Source of the DNA: an uncultured Eubacteriales bacterium
GTDB taxonomy: Bacteria; Bacillota; Clostridia; Oscillospirales; Acutalibacteraceae
Length of the DNA: 7,735 nucleotides
Direction: 5' to 3'
Assembly: GCA_900321905.1 (NCBI GenBank)
Contig: ONXZ01000069.1
Span: 1 to 7,735, forward strand
Made by a program: the position numbers and the translations under genes. Below the pieces are notes generated by a model. That model saw only the letters and a program-made list of their open reading frames with translations. It did not search any database and was not told where the DNA came from. Of this stretch, positions 1-6,643 are shown piece after piece; position 1 is the stretch's first letter, and every line of letters begins with the position of its first letter.

Positions 1-580
1 TGCCGGCGGTGTCGATGATAATTACATCGCTGCCGCGAGCCTTGCCCGCCTGAATTGTGTCGTAAACAACTGCAGCAGGGTCTGCACCCTCGCCGTGCTT
101 GATAAGGTCAACGTCTGCTCTGTCCGCCCAGACTTGAAGTTGCTCAATAGCGGCTGCGCGGAAAGTATCCGCTGCGCCGAGAATAACGCTCCTGCCCATA
201 TTCTTCAGGCGCAGAGCAAGTTTGCCGATAGTCGTGGTTTTGCCAACGCCGTTAACGCCGATAACAAGAATGATTGACGGCTTTGTTCTGATTTTGAGGT
301 AAGAACCGCCCCATACAACGCCGGCAACAATATCTTTCATCGTTTCGCGCACCTGGCTGACAGATGTTATGCCGTCATTTTCAATCTTGGCTTTCAGGTC
401 GCCGATAACTCTTTCGGCAGTCGGCATACCGACATCGCCCATAATAAGTATTTCTTCGAGTTCTTCAAACAGTTCGTCACAGATTTCATCATAGGTTTCA
501 ATAACCTCGTCCATCTGTGCTGTAAGACCCTCGTCACGAGTTTTTTTAAGTCCTTTGCGGAATTTATCAAAAAGTCCCAT
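1..580 (-). CDS. ftsY: Signal recognition particle receptor FtsY, partial (C-terminus beyond window)
   Basis: FtsY is the membrane-associated SRP receptor GTPase; it pairs with Ffh to hand ribosome-nascent chain complexes to the Sec translocon. The frame reads from ATG at 578-580 to the window edge, giving 193 codons. The protein opens [18 protein letters not shown], followed by an acidic helical N domain. The G domain starts with the P-loop GVNGVGKT at about residues 108-115 (bases 236-259), then the [10 protein letters not shown] motif, and the last visible residues are DTAG, the start of the G3 motif. The remaining G-domain motifs and the C-terminus are missing. The long acidic A domain of E. 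coli FtsY is absent, as is usual in Firmicutes. The start is supported by a ribosome binding site 7 bases upstream. It lies 144 bases after smc, a common Firmicutes neighbour. The identification is secure; only completeness is unknown. Confidence 0.96.
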   Translation of the reverse strand, partial: MGLFDKFRKGLKKTRDEGLTAQMDEVIETYDEICDELFEELEEILIMGDVGMPTAERVIGDLKAKIENDGITSVSQVRETMKDIVAGVVWGGSYLKIRTKPSIILVIGVNGVGKTTTIGKLALRLKNMGRSVILGAADTFRAAAIEQLQVWADRADVDLIKHGEGADPAAVVYDTIQAGKARGSDVIIIDTAG

Positions 581-587
581 TTGGTTT

Positions 588-595
588 CTCCCTTT
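588..595 (-). promoter_or_regulatory. Ribosome binding site of ftsY
   Basis: On the minus strand this reads AAAGGGAG and ends 7 bases before the ftsY ATG. It is the clearest Shine-Dalgarno sequence in the window and fixes the ftsY start. It lies just outside the repeat element, so ftsY can be translated independently of smc. Confidence 0.85.
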
Positions 596-608
596 AGTCG
601 AAATAATG

Positions 609-636
609 GAGAATTGAGAGTTGAGAATTGAGAATT
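609..636 (+). repeat. Left arm: four tandem GAGAATT heptamers
   Basis: Bases 609-615, 616-622, 623-629 and 630-636 read GAGAATT, GAGAGTT, GAGAATT and GAGAATT, four head-to-tail 7-base copies with one substitution. This forms the ftsY-proximal arm of the inverted-repeat element. Confidence 0.9.
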
Positions 637-638
637 AT

Positions 639-657
639 GGGCGGGGCACCCGCGCCC
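639..657. repeat. GC-rich hairpin in the element core
   Basis: GGGCG at 639-643 pairs perfectly with CGCCC at 653-657 around a 9-base loop. It is not followed by a T-run on either strand, so it is not an intrinsic terminator. Confidence 0.7.
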
Positions 658-670
658 GATTTTATAAATC
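658..670. repeat. AT-rich hairpin in the element core
   Basis: GATTT at 658-662 pairs with AAATC at 666-670 around a TAT loop. It directly abuts the GC-rich hairpin, so the core is a chain of short palindromes. Confidence 0.6.
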
Positions 671-671
671 A

Positions 672-691
672 GGTGTGGACGGAGTCCACCC
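672..691. repeat. Hairpin GTGGAC/GTCCAC in the element core
   Basis: GTGGAC at 675-680 pairs with GTCCAC at 684-689 around a 3-base loop. The stem extends by two GC pairs (672-673 with 690-691) if T674 is bulged. It is the strongest of the three core hairpins and has no T-run after it. Confidence 0.7.
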
Positions 692-693
692 GA

Positions 694-723
694 AATTCTC
701 CATTCTACATTCTCCATTCTCAA
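694..723 (-). repeat. Right arm: four degenerate heptamers in inverted orientation
   Basis: On the minus strand this arm reads as successive 7-base units TGAGAAT, GGAGAAT, GTAGAAT and GGAGAAT, flanked by T on each side. It is the inverted partner of the left arm, with the same 7-base period but a slightly different consensus. It ends one base before the smc stop codon (725-727). Confidence 0.85.
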
Positions 724-724
724 T

Positions 725-3700
725 TTATTCTAATCCCATTTTTTCCTGCATTGTTACACCGTAGAGGATATCTGCTTCCTCCATAGTGCCGCGGCGGTGT
801 GTGATTGAAATAAACTGCGTTTTATCCGTCATTTTACGCATATATTTTGCAAAACGTTCAACGTTTACGTCATCGAGCGCAGCCTCAACCTCGTCGTAAA
901 TGCAAAACGGTGCAGGCGTTACTTTGAGAACGCTGAACAGCAGCGCCATTGCGGCAAGCGACTTTTCACCGCCGGAGAACAGGTTGATGTTCTGTACTGA
1001 TTTTCCGGGTGGCTGAATTTTAATTTCAATTGCGCTTTCAAGGCAATCATCAGGGTTTTCAAGCAAAAGTTCGCCCTTGCCGCCGCCGAAAAAGTCGGCA
1101 AACGAAATCTTAAACTGTTCGTTGATAAGGTTGAACTGCGTGAGGAATTTTTCGCTCATCGACTTGGTTAAATCTTCAATAATACCTTGCAGTTCACGCT
1201 TTGAATTCTCAACATCATCGGTCTGTTCTTTAAGGAATTCGTAACGTTCTGAAACCTCTTTGTATTCCTCAATAGCGCCAACATTAATTGAGCCGAGTTT
1301 TTTAATTTCAAGTTTAATTTCGTGCAGTCTGCGCTTTGCGGCAGTCATATCTTCAATAACAATACCGAGTGACTGCGCCTCAACACGGGTAAGTTCGTAC
1401 TGCTCAAAGAGCATATCGTTGAGGTTGTCGTACTCTTTTTTCATATTGTTCTTGCGTTCTTCAATACGGACAATCTCGGCAGAGAGTTTTTCTTTATCAG
1501 AATTTTTCTCTTTTTCAGCCGCGCGGAGTTCGCCGGAGCGCTTTTCAACCTGATTGCGCTCGTCAATCTTAGCAGCAATACTGTCGTTAACTTCTTTTGC
1601 CTTGTCGCGCAGTTCCTGTGCGGCTGCCTTAACGTCGGCAATCGACTTTTCAAGATTAACGTTACGCGAAACAATCGCTTCAATCTCGTCGTTTATGCTG
1701 CGCACCCTGTCGGAAGCCGTTGACCTGCGGAGTTTGAGTTCCTCGATAGCGAGTTTTGCCGCTTCGCTGTCCTTGGCGATTTCGACAAGTTCAAGGTTGA
1801 TTTCCTCGCTGCGCTTGCGGATTTCCTCACGCGAGGACTGCAGTTCGTCTGCACCTGAGGTGAGTTTTGCAATCTCGCTCTCGGCAGAATTAATCTGATT
1901 CTGAACTTCTTTTTCCTCGTTTGCCGCAGCGTCGAGTTCTGCACGGAAGGAATCAATACGCGTTTTTGAATTTTCCTTCTCGTCGAGCATCATTTTCTTC
2001 TGCTCTGTCAGAGAAGTAAGTCTGTCGCTGATAATCTTCATATCGCCCTCAGCGCGGATTAAATCCTCCTGCGCGTTGCGAAGGTCAGCGTCTGCGCCCT
2101 GAAGGTCTGCGGCTGACTTGTTAGCGTCCTCAACAAGTCGCTTGTATTCGGCGGCAAGTTCATCGCGCTGCTTTTCAAGTTTGTCCGCCTCGGCGCTGAG
2201 TTCCTCAATCATATTTGCACGGGAGAGAATTCCTGCGCCTTTTGAACGGCTGCCGCCTGTCATTGAGCCGCCGGGGTTCATAACCTGACCATCAAGGGTG
2301 ACAATTTTATACCTGTTTTTATATCGCTTTGAAATACCGATAGTGCAGTCGATGTCCTCGGCAACGATAACTCTGCCGAGCAGGTTATCAACGATGTTTT
2401 TATATTTTGCGTCGCACTCAACGAGGTTTGAAGCAATATCAACATAACCGAAGTTATCATCGAGGTCGCGCTCGTCAATACTGCGCGGTCTGATAGCGGA
2501 CATAGGCAAGAATGTTGCCCTGCCCTGCTTGTTCTGTTTCAGGAAATTGATTGCGCGCTTTGCGTCGCTTTCGCTGCCTGTAACAATATTTTGCATTGCC
2601 GCACCGAGCGCAACTTCAACCGCAGTTGAATACTCGTTGTCTACACTGATAAGTTGCGACAAAACGCCGTGAATACCCGACAGCGCCTTTGCGTCACGCT
2701 GGCGCATAACTGCTTTAACCGCGCCTGAGTAACCCTCCATATTCTTTTCAAGGTCTGAGAGCATTTTTGCGCGCGAGCGTTTTTCAGAGAGTGAACGCTC
2801 TGCAGTTTCAAGTTCAATCTTTTTCTTTTCAGCCTTTTCGGTTTTTGACTGCAGTTTCATACGGTAGCCGCCGAGCGAGTTTTCGCCCTCGCTGATTTGC
2901 GACTTTACAAACTCAACGTTTTCTTCGCACTCTTTTTGCTGTGCAGTGGCAATGCCGATTTCCTTATCCGCCTCGGCAATATTTTCATCAATAGTCGAGT
3001 TGCGTGCAATAATCTCATCAATGGACGACTGCGCCTTTGACGCCCTTACTTTGCAGTCAGAGAGCGCAAGCGTGAGTTCTGCAAGTTTTTGCGAGAGGTC
3101 GGCGTTCTTGTTAGCCATTTCCTCGCCCTCGCCCTGCAGTTTGTTCATCTCGTTTGCAACGCCTTCAAGTTCAGTTCTCTTTGCGGCAAGTTCTTCGGTT
3201 TCTTTTTCAATAGCCTCAATCTCCGCTACGCAGATTTCATAAGAGGCATTTGCGGCGTCGAGTTTATGCTCCTGCTCACGCAGTGAATTTGTGAAGCCGT
3301 TAATTTTGTTGAGCCAGACGCCGATTTCGAGTTCCTTTTTCTCCTCGCTGAAAACAAGGAATTTCTGCGCCTTTTCGCTCTGTGTTTTAAGCGGACCAAC
3401 GCGGCTTTCAAGTTCGCTGAGGATATCGAGCAGTCGCACAAGATTTTCCTGTGCCTGGTCGAGTCTGCGCTCTGCGTCACGCCTTTTATGACGGAAGCGT
3501 GAGATACCTGCGGCTTCCTCAAAGAGTTCACGTCTGTCCTCATTTTTTGCGGAAATAATGGAGTCAATCTTACCCTGACCGACCATTGAGTAGCCGTCTG
3601 CGCCAAGACCTGTGTCCATAAACAGTTCGTGAATATCCTTGCGGCGAACCTGCTCGCCGTCAATCTTGTATTCACTCTCGCCTGAGCGGTAATAACGGCG

Positions 3701-4003
3701 CGAAACGGTGACAATCTCACCCTTGTCTTTAAGCGAGCCGTCAGAGTTATCAAGAGTCAGCACTACCTGCGCAAAGCCGAGCGCCTTACGCGATGATGTA
3801 CCGCCGAAAATAACATCCTCCATCTTTGAGCCGCGCAGCGACTTTGTACTTGTTTCACCAAGCACCCAGCGCACAGCGTCGGAGATGTTACTCTTGCCCG
3901 AACCGTTAGGTCCGACAACGGCTGTGATACCCTTTCCGAAATTGAGTTCTGTTTTGTCAGGGAACGACTTAAATCCCTGCATTTCAAGTGTGCGTAATAA
4001 CAT
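725..4003 (-). CDS. smc: Chromosome segregation/condensation ATPase SMC
   Basis: SMC is the motor of the bacterial condensin-like SMC-ScpAB complex, which extrudes DNA loops and helps segregate the chromosome. The 1092-residue protein has the full layout. The N-terminal ATPase half has Walker A GPNGSGKS at 31-38 and Q-loop Q143. A coiled coil runs from about 165 to 420. The hinge spans about 421-585 and ends in the GSMTGGS motif. The returning coiled coil covers about 586-905. The C-terminal ATPase half has the signature LFSGGEKSLAAMALLF (1008-1023), Walker B with D1037-E1038, and the switch histidine H1069 in ITHRRGTME. Walker B reads CIYDEVEAALDD, with Tyr where Leu is usual. B. subtilis SMC is 1186 residues; the shortfall lies mainly in the N-terminal arm, plus a clipped C-terminus. 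The start lies 2 bases after the preceding stop and fits the conserved MLLRTLEMQGFKSF opening. The upstream GAGAAG is a weak ribosome binding site, so coupling is likely. Confidence 0.98.
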   Translation of the reverse strand: MLLRTLEMQGFKSFPDKTELNFGKGITAVVGPNGSGKSNISDAVRWVLGETSTKSLRGSKMEDVIFGGTSSRKALGFAQVVLTLDNSDGSLKDKGEIVTVSRRYYRSGESEYKIDGEQVRRKDIHELFMDTGLGADGYSMVGQGKIDSIISAKNEDRRELFEEAAGISRFRHKRRDAERRLDQAQENLVRLLDILSELESRVGPLKTQSEKAQKFLVFSEEKKELEIGVWLNKINGFTNSLREQEHKLDAANASYEICVAEIEAIEKETEELAAKRTELEGVANEMNKLQGEGEEMANKNADLSQKLAELTLALSDCKVRASKAQSSIDEIIARNSTIDENIAEADKEIGIATAQQKECEENVEFVKSQISEGENSLGGYRMKLQSKTEKAEKKKIELETAERSLSEKRSRAKMLSDLEKNMEGYSGAVKAVMRQRDAKALSGIHGVLSQLISVDNEYSTAVEVALGAAMQNIVTGSESDAKRAINFLKQNKQGRATFLPMSAIRPRSIDERDLDDNFGYVDIASNLVECDAKYKNIVDNLLGRVIVAEDIDCTIGISKRYKNRYKIVTLDGQVMNPGGSMTGGSRSKGAGILSRANMIEELSAEADKLEKQRDELAAEYKRLVEDANKSAADLQGADADLRNAQEDLIRAEGDMKIISDRLTSLTEQKKMMLDEKENSKTRIDSFRAELDAAANEEKEVQNQINSAESEIAKLTSGADELQSSREEIRKRSEEINLELVEIAKDSEAAKLAIEELKLRRSTASDRVRSINDEIEAIVSRNVNLEKSIADVKAAAQELRDKAKEVNDSIAAKIDERNQVEKRSGELRAAEKEKNSDKEKLSAEIVRIEERKNNMKKEYDNLNDMLFEQYELTRVEAQSLGIVIEDMTAAKRRLHEIKLEIKKLGSINVGAIEEYKEVSERYEFLKEQTDDVENSKRELQGIIEDLTKSMSEKFLTQFNLINEQFKISFADFFGGGKGELLLENPDDCLESAIEIKIQPPGKSVQNINLFSGGEKSLAAMALLFSVLKVTPAPFCIYDEVEAALDDVNVERFAKYMRKMTDKTQFISITHRRGTMEEADILYGVTMQEKMGLE

Positions 4004-4005
4004 AA

Positions 4006-4983
4006 TTATCTTCTCACAATTTTCAAATCATCAACGGCTACTTTGTCTGTAACCGTATATTTTATATTGTAGCCCTGCTCCATAAGAAAGTAGGCATTAC
4101 GTTTTTGGTTGCCTTTAAGTTTTGACACGCTGCGCGGATTAACCCTGATTTCGTAATTACCGGGCGGATAAGCCAAAACTCGGTTGAGCATAAAGCGCGA
4201 CTGCACAATCTCGCCAAACGATTCGTGGTATGCGCCTGCGACCATATTTTTTTTGATATCATCGGAGGCGTGCAGTCCAAGACGGATTACTCTTATACCC
4301 GCTTCTTCAAACATCGGCAGCAGTTTGGTGCAAAGCGCCGCCGCGTCGTCAACCGTCTGGGGTTTATACAGTTCTTTGTCAAAAAGTTCTGCAAGGTATG
4401 TACCTTTAAGCACAACGGTGGGATAAATCCGCACCGTATCGGGCTGCAGCGCAATCAGTTTTTTGGCTGTTTTAACAGCCTTTTCGTCTGTGTCGAGGTA
4501 CAGCCCTGTCATCATCTGCAGACCGAGTTCAAAGCCGTGCGACTTAATAAGTTTTGCAGCGTTTTCAACATCTTCTGCTGAATGACCGCGCATATTTGCT
4601 TTAAGCACTTCATCGTCCATACTCTGCGCGCCGAGTTCAATAGCAGTAACTTTGTGCGCTTTAAGGAGGTCAAGCACTTCATCATCAATATAATCAGGGC
4701 GGGTAGAAATTCGTATGCCCTTTATTCTCTCGCCGTCAACACACTCTGCCGCTGCAGTTAACAGTTTTTGCATATACTCCCTGCCAATCGCGGTGAACGA
4801 GCCGCCGAAAAACGCAATTTCGTATTCATATCCCTTGCGTTTTAATGCGGTAGTGACAGCGTTTTTAACATCTTCTGCGGTAGGCTGCGTCTGCTTGCCC
4901 GTAATAGTTTTTTGATTGCAGAATGAACACTGCTGCGGACAGCCGAGGTGCGGCACAAAAATGCTTATGTTGCCTTTTTTCAT
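4006..4983 (-). CDS. Elp3-like radical SAM protein without acetyltransferase domain
   Basis: This 325-residue protein is a radical S-adenosylmethionine enzyme. Near the N-terminus it has the 4Fe-4S ligands C15, C19 and C22 (CPQQCSFC). FFGGSF at 58-63 is the SAM-contacting GG-type motif. STRPD at 93-97 and ELGAQSMDDEVL at 116-127 are typical of the Elp3/MiaB-like branch. A conserved C-terminal segment includes GLHASDD and AYHESFGE (251-258). True Elp3 is longer and carries a GNAT acetyltransferase domain, which is absent, so the wobble-uridine reaction of Elp3 should not be assumed. Clostridial relatives are often annotated as radical SAM protein or elongator protein 3, and I know of no proven substrate. 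The ATG overlaps the rnc stop as ATGA, and the stop lies 2 bases from smc, so it is translated with rnc and smc. Family is certain; function is unknown. Confidence 0.9.
   Translation of the reverse strand: MKKGNISIFVPHLGCPQQCSFCNQKTITGKQTQPTAEDVKNAVTTALKRKGYEYEIAFFGGSFTAIGREYMQKLLTAAAECVDGERIKGIRISTRPDYIDDEVLDLLKAHKVTAIELGAQSMDDEVLKANMRGHSAEDVENAAKLIKSHGFELGLQMMTGLYLDTDEKAVKTAKKLIALQPDTVRIYPTVVLKGTYLAELFDKELYKPQTVDDAAALCTKLLPMFEEAGIRVIRLGLHASDDIKKNMVAGAYHESFGEIVQSRFMLNRVLAYPPGNYEIRVNPRSVSKLKGNQKRNAYFLMEQGYNIKYTVTDKVAVDDLKIVRR
4980..4983 (-). other. ATGA overlap joining rnc to the radical SAM gene
   Basis: On the minus strand these bases read ATGA: the radical SAM ATG (4981-4983) overlaps the rnc TGA (4980-4982). 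This is a usual signature of coupled translation; upstream only a loose GGGTGTGG resembles a ribosome binding site. Confidence 0.85.
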
Positions 4984-5657
4984 ACGTCCACACCCATAAG
5001 TTCAAGCGCCTGCTTTGCGGCAAGTTGCTCGGCATTCTTTTTGCTTGTGCCGTGACCCTTGCCGATAATGTTTGAGTTGAGTTTGAGTTCAACGTCAAAG
5101 CGTTTGTCGTGGTCGGGACCGCTTGTACCAACAACTGTATATGTGAGCATTTCATCAGGATTTTGCTGAATAATCTCCTGAAGCAGCGACTTGTAGTCGT
5201 GAAAATTAGTATGCTGATTTTCAACCTCACGCGACAGAAAGCGAAGCACAAAACGCTTTGCCTCGTCCATACCGCCGTCAAGATAGATTGCGGCAATCAG
5301 CGCTTCAAACGCGTCCTCAAGGACTGACGGTCTGTCTGCGCCGCCTGAAGCAGTTTCGCCCTTGCCCATTTTAAGGTATGAGCCGAGTTCAAGTTCCCTC
5401 GCAAACGCCGACAGCGACTGCGTGCATACAAGCGACGAGCGCAGTTTTGTAAGCCTGCCCTCAGGCATTTTGGGGAATTTTGTGTACAGGTACTCTGCCG
5501 AAATTATCGACAGCACCGCGTCACCGAGGAATTCCATACGCTCGTTACACGGAAAACCGCCGGGATTTTCGTTTGCGTAACTTGAATGTGTCAGCGCCTC
5601 GGTCAGGTAATCCCGATTTTTAAATGAATATTCAATTTTTTGCTCTAAAGTATTCAT
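4980..5657 (-). CDS. rnc: Ribonuclease III
   Basis: RNase III cuts double-stranded RNA, processes rRNA precursors and structured mRNAs, and works as a Mg-dependent dimer in the cytoplasm. The 225-residue length is normal. The nuclease domain carries the signature ERMEFLGDAVLS (39-50) with metal-binding E42 and D46. E66 sits in PEGRLT, and D115 and E118 lie in the second acidic motif LEDAFEAL. A double-stranded-RNA-binding domain follows from about residue 153, ending with the GTSKKNAEQLAAKQAL helix (203-218). All expected catalytic residues are visible. It sits between plsX and the radical SAM gene with ATGA overlaps on both sides. In many Firmicutes an acpP gene lies just before rnc; here plsX is directly adjacent. 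The start matches the family, and a weak GAAGAAG precedes it. Confidence 0.98.
   Translation of the reverse strand: MNTLEQKIEYSFKNRDYLTEALTHSSYANENPGGFPCNERMEFLGDAVLSIISAEYLYTKFPKMPEGRLTKLRSSLVCTQSLSAFARELELGSYLKMGKGETASGGADRPSVLEDAFEALIAAIYLDGGMDEAKRFVLRFLSREVENQHTNFHDYKSLLQEIIQQNPDEMLTYTVVGTSGPDHDKRFDVELKLNSNIIGKGHGTSKKNAEQLAAKQALELMGVDV
5654..5657 (-). other. ATGA overlap joining plsX to rnc
   Basis: The rnc ATG (5655-5657) shares two bases with the plsX TGA (5654-5656), giving ATGA on the minus strand. Upstream is a purine-rich A-run rather than a strong ribosome binding site, consistent with coupled translation. Confidence 0.85.
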
Positions 5658-6643
5658 TTTTTCAGTTCTTCTTCTATTTTATTAATCAGGTCGGTTTCAA
5701 TAAACCAAACCGCCTGCTTGATTGCATTTTTAAACGTGCGCGCGTCAGCCGAGCCGTGCGCCTTAATGACAGGCTTTTTAACACCGAGCATAACCGCTCC
5801 GCCGTACTCCTTGTAGTCAAACTGCGTTTTCATATCGTTAATGCCTGAACGCACGCCGAGATACGAAATTTTTGACAGCGTGTTTTTATAAAACGCTTCT
5901 TTAATGCCGTTCATCAGCACCTTTGCAACACCCTCATAGGTTTTGAGGATAAGATTGCCGGTAAAGCCGTCTGCAACCACAACGTCAGCGTCGCCAAACG
6001 GAATCTGCCTGCCCTCAATGTTGCCGATGAAGTTATACGGCGCTTCCTTCATAAGGGCATACGCTTCCTTGACAATCGGCGTACCTTTTGTTTCCTCAGT
6101 GCCGTTGTTTGCAAGGGCAACTGTGGGGTTGTCATAGTGCATAACGTTTTGCATATATATCGAACCGAGCAGACCGAACTGGCAAAGAAACTCTGCCCTG
6201 CACTCGGCATTTGCGCCGCAGTCCATAAGCAAAAACGGCTTTTGCGCACTCGGCATAATTGAGGCGATAGCAGGACGCTTGACGCCCTTGATACGCTTTG
6301 TAATAAGCGTTGCGCCAACCGTGATTGCGCCTGTATTACCTGCGCTGACAAATGCATCGCCTGCGCCCTCATTCAGCAGGCGGAAACCGACTGCCATTGA
6401 GGAATCGGGCTTTTGTTTAAGTACCGAAGTCGGCTCATCGCACATATCAATAACATCTGTGCAGTGGCGTACGGTAATTTTTTTAAGTTCTAGCGAGTTA
6501 TCTTTGGCGCAGGCGTTAATCTTGTTTTCATCACCCACGAGGATAATCTCGTCAATATCAAATTCATCGAGCGCCAGAAGGCTGCCCTTAATAATTTCAA
6601 GCGGTGCGTTGTCACCGCCCATAGCGTCAACAATTATTTTCAT
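5654..6643 (-). CDS. plsX: Phosphate acyltransferase PlsX
   Basis: PlsX converts acyl-ACP and inorganic phosphate to acyl-phosphate, the donor that PlsY uses to make lysophosphatidic acid. It is a peripheral membrane enzyme at the start of phospholipid synthesis. The protein has 329 residues, close to the family norm. It opens with MKIIVDAMGGDNAP, the diagnostic PlsX N-terminus. SAGNTGA lies at 100-106, DCGAN at 141-145, NIEGRQIPFGDADVVVADG at 208-226, and the C-terminal PVIKAHGSADARTFKNAI at 291-308. The last motif has GSA where GSS is common. No acpP, fabD or fabG follows, although these often accompany plsX in Firmicutes; rnc follows at once. The start overlaps the trmFO stop as ATGA. There is no signal peptide or transmembrane segment. 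Confidence 0.98.
   Translation of the reverse strand: MKIIVDAMGGDNAPLEIIKGSLLALDEFDIDEIILVGDENKINACAKDNSLELKKITVRHCTDVIDMCDEPTSVLKQKPDSSMAVGFRLLNEGAGDAFVSAGNTGAITVGATLITKRIKGVKRPAIASIMPSAQKPFLLMDCGANAECRAEFLCQFGLLGSIYMQNVMHYDNPTVALANNGTEETKGTPIVKEAYALMKEAPYNFIGNIEGRQIPFGDADVVVADGFTGNLILKTYEGVAKVLMNGIKEAFYKNTLSKISYLGVRSGINDMKTQFDYKEYGGAVMLGVKKPVIKAHGSADARTFKNAIKQAVWFIETDLINKIEEELKK
6640..6643 (-). other. ATGA overlap joining trmFO to plsX
   Basis: The plsX ATG (6641-6643) overlaps the trmFO TGA (6640-6642). No clear ribosome binding site lies upstream in the trmFO coding end, so plsX translation probably depends on ribosomes finishing trmFO. Confidence 0.85.

Larger units (their letters stand above)
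607..723. repeat. Inverted-repeat intergenic element with heptamer arms (MITE/REP-like)
   Basis: Two 30-base ends, 607-636 and 694-723, are imperfect inverted repeats that match at 24 of 30 positions when one is reverse complemented. They flank a 57-base core with three small hairpins. The arms are built from 7-base units related to GAGAATT. Weaker similarity continues outward to about 600 and 730, where it takes in the smc stop codon. No reading frame of meaning is visible inside. The layout resembles the non-autonomous repeats dispersed in genomes of many gut Clostridia, but copy number and mobility cannot be judged from one copy. I see no convincing target-site duplication. The element fills the only gene-free stretch, between smc and ftsY, and would be transcribed if the operon reads through. 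Confidence 0.75.

Noticed and set aside
1..580. FtsY lacking its acidic A domain as a truncation
   Set aside because: A short N-terminal region is normal for FtsY of Gram-positive bacteria, and the P-loop position near residue 108 agrees with that.
394..723. 109-residue minus-strand reading frame starting in the repeat element
   Set aside because: It begins inside the inverted repeat and then runs through the first part of ftsY in the wrong frame; its peptide resembles no family and ftsY in the correct frame has clear motifs and a ribosome binding site.
640..723. Promoter for ftsY inside the repeat (TTGAGA and TATAAA-like words)
   Set aside because: No pair of -35 and -10 words has acceptable spacing; the matches are expected from the AT-rich heptamers and the GATTT hairpin.
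581..724. Intrinsic terminator between smc and ftsY
   Set aside because: Three hairpins are present, but none is followed by a T-run in the direction of transcription, so a terminator is not supported.
596..732. Target-site duplication flanking the repeat element
   Set aside because: The AT-rich flanks resemble each other only as an extension of the inverted repeat; no direct duplication of convincing length is seen.
1260..1898. Two adjacent plus-strand reading frames of 97 and 114 residues opposite smc
   Set aside because: They are Ser/Leu/Ile-rich antisense shadows of the coiled-coil coding sequence, without supporting motifs or ribosome binding sites.
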